Below are positions 55,185 to 64,000 of a stretch of 64,000 bases of DNA, piece after piece. Under the pieces are notes generated by a model, which was not told the origin of the DNA, did no database searches, and worked only from the letters and a program-made list of their open reading frames with translations. The stretch is from Aplectana chamaeleonis. Taxonomy: Eukaryota > Nematoda > Chromadorea > Rhabditida > Cosmocercidae. Position 1 is the stretch's first letter, and each line of letters starts with the position of its first letter. The position numbers were made by a program, and so were the translations under genes. The stretch lies in contig JAPDOI010000444.1 of assembly GCA_029168955.1 (NCBI GenBank), positions 1-64,000 on the forward strand, read 5' to 3'.

Positions 55185-56340
55185 AACCAATCGAACATTT
55201 TAGGTCAAGGTTGGGTCAGCATTTTCCACTATTCAGCAAGCAGTAAGCGGTGTTCCTAAAGGACGTGTACTTTCACCTATCTTGTTCAACATTTTCATCG
55301 CTGACTTGCCTTCTAATTTTGCTGCAGTTAACGTTGAGTGTGAGCAATACGCGGACGACCTAAAGCTATATAGGAGGATTGAAAAATCTTCAGATTGTTT
55401 GGAACTCCAAAATGCTATTAACATTATATCTGAGTGGTCTAGGCAATGGCAGTTGCCCCTGGCTCCGCATAAGATCATCTATCTACGGTTGGGTAAATCT
55501 GAGGTGGTTTTCAATTATTCTGTAGAAGGAAACATCATTGCTACGACTAGGACAGTGAGAGATTTGGGATTCTTTTATGATCACAAACTGGAATTCTCGG
55601 GTCATATTCGGAATATCCAAAACAAGTTCCACCTTCGTACACTTCATTTGTTCAAGGTGCTTTCTAGAAACAACACCAACGTCTTTTTGAGAGCATATAA
55701 GACCTACATTCGGCCGTTAATGGAGTGTGGAACAGCAGTTTTTAATCCTTGTAATAAAAGAGATATCCTTAAGCTCGAATAATGCCAGAATAGCTTCACT
55801 AGAAAGCTGTTGATCAGGAAGCATGGGTTCTTGTATAGCAGAATCCCGAGATCTCATTTCCGGAATAAGTACTTCAACTTGCCTACGCTAGAATCAAGAA
55901 GGAAAGTGTTTGACGCTTGTATGGTCTACGAACTGATTAACGGTAGAATCAAAATAGGTTTCCAACAGTTTTTTCGTCTAAGACGATCTAGAACGAGAGG
56001 AGAACAATATAAGGTTTTCACAGGTCGAGCAATATCTAACATAGCGGCGCATGCTTTTGCTAATAGAGCAGCAAATGCTTACAGCTAGTTGATGCAGAAC
56101 ACTGCACATAAAAACAACTTCCGGTGTTTCAAACGTTTCGCTGATGCCAAGTTGCTCAGCAATTAGTGATGCGTGATTAAAAGGTTTCCTAGAAAGCAAT
56201 TAATTGGAAGGATTTTTCTTCATTTACTATCCCCTTGTTCATTACGTGTTCCGTTTGCAGTATCGCAGAATTATTGTAATTCATTCCCTTTTTTGTTCTC
56301 ACGACGTCTTATATGTCGTAATAAATCTAATCTAATCTAA
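55185..56340 (+). pseudogene. Second CR1-like LINE copy, 5'-truncated (RT part and 3' tail)
   Basis: Begins inside the RT (QAVSGVPKGRVLSPILFNIF), contains the catalytic EQYADDLKLYRR, then VRDLGFFYDHKLEFSGHI, YIRPLMECGTAVFNP, a stop at about 55780, and the C-terminal block to 56088. The 3' end is the tandem repeat taatc/aatct at 56322-56340, a typical CR1-like tail. It is a related but different copy from the one ending at 55017, because the overlapping C-terminal regions are not the same sequence. Confidence 0.78.
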
Positions 56341-56586
56341 TATGTTTAATTTTGTCACAGACCCCCGTCGGCGGATCTCGGCAAGTTGGCGGACCAACTA
56401 CGATGGTATCCGGAGCCCAAATGAATCCTCTTGCGGGCTTGCAGTGTTTCGCGCCCACTGCCCTTCTGACCCGAGCCCTCCACTTCCCCACGTTTCCGTA
56501 CTGAACTTATTCGGATTTTCGCGATCATCGACAGAGCATTTTTTAACGCATTTTATAGCCGAAAATAAATGAATGAATGAATGAAG
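56341..56586. repeat. Short retroelement-like insertion with aatg tail
   Basis: A ~240-bp segment ends in aaataaatgaatgaatgaatg and directly follows the LINE tail. The tetranucleotide tail suggests a SINE or a severely truncated LINE 3' end. No tRNA-like promoter is recognised. Confidence 0.4.
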
Positions 56587-56891
56587 ACTGCGATGACAGT
56601 CGATACTCCGAGTGCGATTTCGCAGTCCTAGATCACTGAAATAAACAATGACCACTTGAAATGGCGAAATTCGCAAGAGTCTGGAATGAGAAATCTCACT
56701 CTGGAAGAAACTCTTCAAAGGTGACACCGGGCGGGTCACTGTCTTGTTATTGGAGCGCGTAATGTTCACGTGCTCTGCTATTCACGTGGGATAAAAAACT
56801 TGAACTCTGTTTTTGTTGCCAAACTTGTCGTCTCTTGCTGAAAAATAACATGAATGGCAGCAAACGAGAAATGGCAGAAAATTCGGTTCTA

Positions 56892-57081
56892 TCCTAAGGA
56901 AGGGGGCACTCATAGAAGTGAAAAGATTATACCACAGTCACTCACAAGATCATTTCGTATCACTGTGATAGCAAATGTTTTTGTTCTAGATATTTTGTTG
57001 GTCTTAGTTGAGAATAGGGTTCACCTCCATTTCGTGGTCTCTAGCATGTAGGGGTCATGAGTGGCTCCCCCCTCCTTAGGA
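56892..57081. mobile_element. MITE with tcctaaggaggggg ends, copy 2
   Basis: TA on both sides (56890-56891, 57082-57083). The ends tcctaaggaagggggcactca and its complement are matched. Sister of 27795-27986. Confidence 0.7.
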
Positions 57082-57992
57082 TAGAGCCGAAAATTCCAAG
57101 AACGGCTGCCAGTCGTCAAATTTCACTTATCCTGAGCAGTAGGTTGCGCAGATGGGGGAGTAGAAAAGTGTCAAAAGGAACGTATCTATGATATTTCAAT
57201 GAGAGTGCAATTCTGGTACAGGTCGTACGAGTCTAGTTATTCTCTCAGCTACATACGTATGGAAGTCGTGAGTGCTGCCTTTAGGAGCAGTGAAAACGCA
57301 AGAGAGAGTGTAAATTCCCATTATTTTTGGCGGTTAGTTACACGAATGGAAGAATATAGAGAAAGGAAACCACAAAAACTTAATTTGTGGTAAAAAGAAT
57401 TCCTCCAAATACCTCTAAAAAACAATTTTACGCTAGGCTGATTCACCGGAGCTTGCAACGTTAAGAATAAGTTTACGCTCGAATCTTCTCATGTGAGTGA
57501 AAACTATTTGTCTTCAATAAGCCGAGAATATAGGTGGGTTTCAGTGCGCCTAGTTACTTCGATTTGGAGGGTACGACACTAATTCGTATGCGACTAGCAT
57601 GGCGTTCCCCTTACTTGTACTGTAGGACCTACCGAAGGACTTCGCCTTTTCAGGCCACGAGGTCGTTAAGGACAGGCTATGGTATAATCTACCTGATATT
57701 AATTAGAGCATGGGCTTCAAAATAAAGGAAAACTAAATGCAACTTTCTGCGCGGTTTATGCCTTCCAGCGAGAGCATTCAAAGAAAGCCTTTCATGTAAA
57801 TTAAAGAACGGTGAGCTTTTTGTGTTGCTTAGTCTGACTCACAACGACATATGGCTTTTAAAACTTAGCTTCTCGAAATAAAGAGACTTGTGCGTCAAAG
57901 AACCAAACCTCTTCACAATAGAAAACTTTTAGCAACAAAAAAACTGCTGCGGTTATTAAGCTTTTCTCCCATATGTGAATGGAAGACAGAGA
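57082..57992. other. Unassigned intergenic sequence
   Basis: Small open frames only; no feature supported. Confidence 0.4.
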
Positions 57993-58150
57993 ATTTCATT
58001 GACGGAAATTCCTCATTTTCTTGTCGCTGATGAATAGGGAATGCACCGTTTAGGATAGTAAAGATTCGCATAAATACTGTTGGGAGAGCGCAAGCTTACA
58101 CGTTCATCACCCTCATTATATCTTCAGTACCTTCAGCGGGTTTTCCTCCG
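57993..58150 (+). promoter_or_regulatory. Conserved upstream block of the Asp/Asn-repeat gene (paralog 2)
   Basis: Counterpart of 44341-44500, with ttcttgtcgctgatgaat, ggaatgcacc and gcataaatactg at 58078-58089, then ttcagcg. The spacing to the ATG (133 bp) is nearly the same as in paralog 1. Confidence 0.6.
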
Positions 58151-58210
58151 CCAAAACTTAATACAGTGGAACAGCCTTTGCGTGACGGAAATTAAATGTG
58201 TTCCAGGTCG

Positions 58211-61200
58211 ATGAATCCAATCAACCTTTCTCTACTTGTGATCCTTCTCGGCGTGGCCATTATCCATTGCAACAACCAACAGGTCCTACTTACTTATGTA
58301 TAAAGAAAAAACAGAAAATTAGAAAAATTCAGAAGACAGATGATTGATCGATTACATTGAGCAGATGGCGTAGCATATGCTAACCTTTATTAGTGGGGTT
58401 AGGACAAACTTTCTCATCATGGGAACACATACTGTTGGTTACTTGTGAGAACTCTCAGTATAAGGATGCCCGTTGAGCACCGACCCTTAGCGGGGTCCAT
58501 TGAATATTTGTCACGTTAAAATATAGGGTTAAGTAGATCGCGGCCTGAGGTTGTATAGATTAATAGTCCTTTCTTTAGGGAAAATCGCCCTTAATTTAAA
58601 GGCAGTGGTCGCTGTGGAATATGCTTCTCTTCTTTTCCTCTCTAAACCTTTTTTTGAATTCAGAGTAGTAGAATCTATAAGAATAACTTGCGAAAAAAAC
58701 CCCTGTTCTCAAAGGATCGCGGGGTCATATTGGAGCCCAATAGACTTTCACCTCGACGAGGATAGCGAGGGCAGCTCGAGGGGAAGAGCTGCTGCTCGAG
58801 CAGCATGTGCTGCCTTTGTGCCGCTTTTAGCAGCGCGTGCTGCCCTCGCCCTCCATTTGTCGCCTCAGCTGCTGCTCTTTTTTTGTGGCAATCGTAGTGT
58901 GGTAATATTGCTCGAAGTGGTCACTTGGACAGCAACGAGCATATTCACAATCAGCATGGAGAGCTCTTTGTTACAAACTTGCACATACAAACATCTGAAT
59001 AGCTATATGTCAATTCATCTTTATTCCTTTTTTCCCTATAGATCGTGGGCTGTCACGGAGCGCAAATGCCTCTCACTTCAACTAGCGTAGCGAGAGCAGC
59101 ACAAGGGGACGAGCTGCTGCTCGAGGAGCATGTGCCGCCCTCGTCCTCCATTCGTCGCCTCAAATGCTGCTCTGTGTTGAGGCCAGCACGGCGTGGTAAC
59201 ACTGCTCAAAGTGGTCTGGTAACACTGCTCGAAATGGTCCCGACCATACTCATAATCAACATGGAGTGTTCTTTTTTCTAAGAATATGTAGATGCCCACT
59301 CCCTGTGAAGTTGTATAGAGTTAACACAACCAATCGATCGAGCCATACTACACCGAATACCTTGAAGGCAGTTTCCACGCTCAAAACAGTCCGGTTGATC
59401 AACGTAAATCAAAAGACCCAGGGCTCACTGCATCAATAATGCTGAAAACGGCTAAAAGCGAGCACAAAATAGTCCTATACGGCCCTAAACTTTAATGTCC
59501 GCTCACGCCACGCCCACTTCCTCAACGACTACCGATAAAAGTGTCTAACTGACAACTCGACTATAAGAAGGCAACCGATTATCAAATTGGGTTAGTTTTG
59601 TTGAGCGGAGTGGATTGTAATTCCCTGGATGTATATTGTTACTCCTAAGACCGTGCTTTCAGTAGTTTACGGATAGGTACCGGTTGAAAGGAGTGGGCGT
59701 GGCGTGAGCGGAACACTCAGGTATAAGGCCACACAGGTCTTTTTGAGCTCGTTCGTAGCCACTTTTTTTTCGACAATGCGCGTTTTAAAATTTCCGGATC
59801 AGTGAGTGCATCTGAATGGTTTCTCCACACCTTCCTCGCTGTACACTTTTTCGGCAGTCCTGTTATCAGGTCGACTGTACCAATATCTGTTGCTCGCAAA
59901 AAGCAATAGAGGGGGTTGAAGTCAAACGATTCCTACCCGTGAATCTGCAGCAAAAGCTTGTCAATTTAATGCCAGTTTGTCTTCAGTTTGTCTTCGACAA
60001 GACCAGGCGCCGCCCGCTTTCCAACGACCATCCAATCGCCAAATCGCCGCGACCTGACGCTACTAACTGCCAACTGCTCAAGGCCATTTTTCTACACATC
60101 CAGTTAATCTCCAACTAGTCGCCTTTTTATGAGTCTAATGATCTATTAAGCGAGTTCTTCCAGATTTGCAACATTTTGCATTTTTTTAAATCTGGAAGGT
60201 TCTCGTGCTGCCTTTCTAAGCAGCGAGTATCTGAGTTTTGGGCTAAATTTTGAGTCTGAACTTTCCTGTCTTTTGTTAGTGGGCGAGCACACTCCGCATG
60301 ATCGACATCGATGAACTCTAGTATCAAGAACATCCGCTGGATTGAAGTTAGATTTTAATCAATGACCGACTTCCTTCGGACTGGCCTGATCGGATATTTA
60401 TGTCCTCATCTAGTCAAATTATTGACTGAAGTGCTTGCTTTCATTGCTCAACTGTTTTATTAGTTGAATTTACATGTACTCCTTTCTGTGAACGCGATTG
60501 GATTTTTACTGCTCAGCATGAGACTCAGATCTTTTTGTGCGGAGATCTTCTTGCACGTGTGCACGAATTGGCAACTAAGGATCTTGATAACTCTATTTCC
60601 AGCCCGTTTCTTACCGCGTAGCATTCGTGGTCTTTTAGCCGTTTGTGGATCAAGCTGACTCCAATGTTTTTTCAACAACTTTTTTCATCGCGACCACTGC
60701 CTATAAGATTAGCGGTTTTATTGAGCAAACTGTCTGTTTTATCGATGATGTTGCTTTGAGTATTTCGAGAGCGGCTGCAGCGCCTTGAAGGGAATCCAGA
60801 AGATGAGTTACAGGCCAATCGTGACAGCTGTGGAAGAAACTTGGACGTTATTTAAAGGCAGTGTTCACGATGATTTGCGTCCACGAGTTCTTCACATAAA
60901 ACAATTCTTTGGTCTTCAAATGTTACCAAAATTACTGTCCGGTTGGATGAACATGGCATGGTGGTTGACACCGATGGAAAATGGGGTCAATCGAAAATGG
61001 AAGAATGTTTTACGCAAAGCAGTATTAGTTAGGGGCCAAAGGAAAGAACGGAGTAATAAAGGGTAGAGAATTGCAAAGGACGGGTCCACAGAAGATTTCA
61101 TTGTCACAACAAACAGTTCCTGTGATACTTAAGAGGCGGGGGTGATACTTAAGGACTTCGTGTGCTTCCGGTGCGTTTTTCTTAATTTCTACGTCATTTT

Positions 61201-62842
61201 AGTCCTACCCGGGGGCCACTTAATCAATATAGCGAATAATCTCGAAATCGAAGATTATTGTGAACACTGCCTTTAAAAACGTGAATAATGACAGCATACG
61301 GAGGGGGTTGACAACGAGGTTAGGCGAACCTAACTTAGGAGACAGAATACAGTCCGTTGCATAATTATAGGGACACCCATTTTCGCAAATACTGTTTTTG
61401 AACGTATCTTGGCCTGAGCTTAGCTAAACTTGATGAAACTTTAACATGTTATAGGGTATCCCAAACCTCGCCTTACTGACACTCTAGCTTGGGTTTTGAA
61501 TGTATAATTTTTGAATACGGGGTTTATTTCCAATTTTGTGGCATTAACCCAAATTAGGGCTATTTCTTTAGAGAATGTTCATAAAAACTTGAACACCCGT
61601 GCCACTTGCTTGCCATAAGAAGACCTTCAAGACCGTTGTACAACATTGCGGGAGAACGTTTTCTCGCACCACTTTTATAAAATTACTTTGGTAAGAATTT
61701 ATGCGATTCCGCGCCTGATAAGTATCTCACTTCGACGAGAATGAAAAAGGATAAAAATTATGTATCAGTTGAGCATTGTAAGGGCCTATACAGTACATAT
61801 CCTTGAGTGGTTCTAGAGCGAAAATCTTTCCAGGATTGAATTTGCGAAAAATGATCCATTTCGCTAAATGTGGCGAATGATAGAGTCTTCTCGTACAATT
61901 TTGTCTAGTGAGTGGATGAGGTCGCGGAGGAAGTTTGTCGCGCTCGATCGAAACGTCGCTGGACAGTAGTGACACAAACGCCGCACGGCGACTCGCATCG
62001 ATCGCTCCTCTTCAATTCACTACACTAAGTTTGAAAAGGAGACCATAGGTTTTCATCGTAGCGGTTTATGGGCTGGTGTTGGTCTTAACCCTCTGACCTA
62101 CTGGTCAAACTTTACTATTTTGAAGTTGGCATGTGCTATGAATGCAACTGTATTTGACTGCTGATAGTAGATGTTCATTCTCTGCCAAATCGGAGAAAGC
62201 AGAAGCGTGGACCGTCTCGATATGTGATGTTAGCATAGAACTTATCCATTTTTTCAGACTAGGCCCTACAATAAATTGCCTGGCATCTTCCATACAAAAC
62301 GGAAGCGGAACTATGACAGTTTGAGCGATGAGGATGACGATGACTACAGCTACTATGGTAAACCGTACTTGTCTAAACAACAACAGTCTTATAGGAAAGG
62401 TGATGATTACGATGAAGAGCCATCTTACCGCGACGACGGGTCCTTTACCATGAGACGCCAGGACTATGACGACGACGATAGCGATGACACTTATGATGAT
62501 GATGACAAAGACAACAGTTATAATGATGACGAAAGTGATGACAGTTATGACAACGAAAGTGATGACAGTCATGACGATGACGATAATTATGACACTTATG
62601 GCAACGATAGTGATAATAGTCATAACGATGACGACAGTGATAACAGTTACGACAGTCAGGATTTTGACCAAATGAGGAGTCAGAATGCCGACGACCTCCT
62701 TCACATGCTTCAAAGGAGATTGAATAACAACAACAACAACAACAACAAGTACAACAACAACAACAACAATAACAACTTCAACAGAGACAAAACCATTGAC
62801 AACCTAGTTCACATGCTGCACAGGAGGATCAAGGCTAACTAG
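58211..62842 (+). CDS. Secreted Asp/Ser/Tyr-repeat and poly-Asn protein, paralog 2
   Basis: Exons 58211-58282 and 62258-62842, GT-AG, phase 0; 218 residues. Exon 1 has exactly the same length as in paralog 1 and encodes MNPINLSLLVILLGVAIIHC then NNQQ, a signal peptide. Exon 2 begins TRPYNKLPGIFHTKRKR, shares NYDSLSDEDDDD with the paralog, then has a shorter Asp/Ser/Tyr repeat (units such as SDDSYDNE, DNSYNDDE), MRSQNADDLLHMLQRRL, Asn tracts of eight either side of KY, and DNLVHMLHRRIKAN. The FDDEFIPLRN repeats of paralog 1 are absent. The 3975-bp intron is seven times longer than the paralog's and is filled with repeats. GTTCCAG precedes the ATG by four bases, like a trans-splice acceptor. 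AATAAA at 62848 and 62881. No known family recognised. Confidence 0.8.
58750..59290. repeat. Two direct copies of a gctgct-rich repeat inside the paralog 2 intron
   Basis: Copy 1 at about 58755-58965 and copy 2 at about 59085-59275 share gagctgctgctcgagcagcatgtgc-like words, ccctcg-cctccatt-gtcgcctca, gctgctct and ctgctcgaa-tggtc. The unit offset is ~325 bp. The open frame 58551-59090 crosses copy 1 and is not a gene. Confidence 0.55.
59358..60711. repeat. Decayed inverted-repeat transposon debris in the paralog 2 intron
   Basis: ggcagtttccacgc near 59366 and gcgaccactgcct near 60693 look like opposite ends of the GGCAGTG group. Within it, cgctcacgccacgcccact (59501) and agtgggcgtggcgtgagcg (59691) form a perfect inverted pair about 170 bp apart. 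Boundaries are uncertain. Confidence 0.45.
60856..61271. mobile_element. MITE with TTAA flanks (aggcagtgttcac), 416 bp
   Basis: Left ttaaaggcagtgttcacgat and right attgtgaacactgcctttaa are inverted, with TTAA at 60852-60855 and 61272-61275. It is the best-preserved member of the GGCAGTG group here. It lies in the paralog 2 intron. Confidence 0.7.
61272..62257. other. 3' part of the paralog 2 intron
   Basis: No gene. 61957-62055 resembles 41930-42065. The last bases TTTTTTCAG form the acceptor of exon 2. Confidence 0.4.
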
Positions 62843-62880
62843 TTGGCAATAAACACTCGACTTACCTTGTTCATAGTCCT

Positions 62881-62886
62881 AATAAA
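62881..62886 (+). terminator. Poly(A) signal of paralog 2
   Basis: AATAAA 38 bp after the stop; another AATAAA at 62848-62853 is very close to the stop. Confidence 0.55.
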
Positions 62887-64000
62887 GTCTAAAATATACT
62901 GGTCTACAACATCTTAAAAAATCATGCAAATTTAGTGATAAGAAATGGTATGGAGGCAGGGGGTAGTTACAGATATTTTGAGGGAGGCATACTTCCAGTA
63001 GGGAGTGCAATTTCAGGACTCCAAATTTTGTTGACAATCTCAACCAGGCCCAGATGCTCGATTGAAAAGAAAGGAAGCTGGTTCGGAGTATCAGCGGGTG
63101 CAACGCCACCTAATCTAGCGTACGAGATAACGCAACTGGAGTGGTAGTAATTGGGGTCTCAAACGCGAGTTAACAGGCGTTAAGTTCGCGTTAAACGCGA
63201 GTTTGGCCACACCAGATTCTAAGGAAGGTTCTTGATAGTTGTGAGAGAAACCTAGTTATAACCTAACATCCCTTAGAATTTGGCAATTGATACACTGCCA
63301 GCGAAAACGCTTCGAAAAAGCGACAATTTTAATCGTGGTTACTGAAATTAGCGATTTTCAAACCTTTTCAGGGCTGTTCTTTCCCGAAAATTCCGGCATG
63401 TGGCGTCCTGGCGGTAAGTTCGCGTTTAACATCCTCTTGCAGAGAGCACGGAAATAGCGCGGAAATGCGCGAGGAAATGGCGGCTAACGAGAAACTCCTC
63501 CCGAGGAGTTTTTGGATGCGGTTAGCAGGACGCGATCGAAGCAGTTTTGACCATCTATGCTGAGGGGCAAGTGCAGGTTCAATTAACGCAGTGGGTAAAA
63601 AACGTGATTACAGACGCAGCCATTTTGACGCTAGAACGTCAGGCAACCTTTAATCATGGAAGGTGATAGAAGGAATAATCTTGCAACGTCTACCTCCAGG
63701 GAAACCGTGGATGGTGTATCAAAAACAAAGCGTAGATCATTTCTGAAACACGTCGGCCGTTTTCTAGGGTAACATTAATCAATACCTCCCTAGCAGCTGT
63801 TTATTTTTCGGCGAGCGTCGACACTTCCTCCTTTTTTGCTTATTTCCTTCCAAAATTGTTCCGCTTCGCTGTCATCAGGTTAGTTTCGTTTTCATAATTC
63901 ATTGCTTAGCACAGGCTATGACGAGTTTGTGGAAAATTATTTGCTCGTTCGCGTTTCGAAGGGGTTTTCCAAGAATTTTTAGCGCCAGAAAGTGAAAAAT
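62887..64000. other. Unassigned right flank
   Basis: 63150-63205 has a small inverted pattern of CGCG words (ttcgcgttaaacgcgag), and gtaagttcgcgttt recurs at 63413. No gene is supported. Confidence 0.35.

Noticed and set aside
58551..59090. 179-codon frame with hydrophobic segments
   Set aside because: Lies inside the paralog 2 intron and crosses a duplicated gctgct-rich repeat; the second copy of the repeat does not preserve the frame.
1..64000. CRISPR arrays, bacterial operons, tRNA or rRNA genes
   Set aside because: No regularly spaced direct repeats with unique spacers, no Shine-Dalgarno-ordered gene strings, and no cloverleaf with an intact B-box that I could find; all gene evidence is eukaryotic.

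Overview
This window is animal (nematode) nuclear DNA, most likely from a clade V strongylid such as a hookworm. The reasons are a spliced seven-transmembrane chemoreceptor of the nematode Srv/Srg type, short GT-AG introns, TTTCAG acceptors directly upstream of start codons (typical of spliced-leader trans-splicing), AATAAA poly(A) signals, and a dense load of Penelope-like elements, RTE, CR1-like and other LINEs, and small inverted-repeat DNA transposons. There is no operon, CRISPR, tRNA or rRNA that I can support. Species assignment is inference.

Layout. 1-644 is unassigned. 659-9565 is a nested pair of Penelope-like elements (PLEs). The outer one, PLE-2, is a 5'-truncated copy bounded by a 14-bp target duplication. 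It was later hit by PLE-1, a four-unit mirror-image array bounded by its own 13-bp duplication. One PLE-1 unit (6258-8882) is an intact 874-residue reverse transcriptase/GIY-YIG protein. Both families carry hammerhead ribozyme motifs with palindromic stem III.

About 350 bp downstream starts a seven-exon chemoreceptor gene (9928-29528, 338 residues). Its exons are interrupted by a 6.6-kb intron 1 and an 11.7-kb intron 5, both filled with transposons: a 2.3-kb palindromic foldback element, a LINE with a PHD finger and degenerate 2A motif, and an RTE LINE shredded by foldback elements and TTAA-flanked MITEs. 29529-44340 is gene-poor. It holds a nearly complete but frameshifted RTE LINE with 13-bp target duplications (32695-35969), a mariner relic attached to a large palindrome, and several MITE families.

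Two paralogous genes in the same orientation occupy the right side: 44552-46028 and 58211-62842. Each has a 24-residue signal-peptide exon, one phase-0 intron, and a second exon encoding a secreted protein made of Asp/Ser/Tyr repeats, a poly-Asn tract, and two copies of an LLHxxxRR motif that bracket the poly-Asn. They share an upstream block with a TATA-like box at nearly the same distance from the ATG. A decayed exon 1 of a third member lies at 46750-46811. I do not recognise this family and consider it the best candidate for an undescribed system. Between the paralogs lie two CR1-like LINE copies (52480-56340) and more MITEs.

The two host loci (a chemosensory receptor and a small secreted-protein cluster) are otherwise unrelated. 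Transposons account for most of the rest of the sequence and for the inflated introns.
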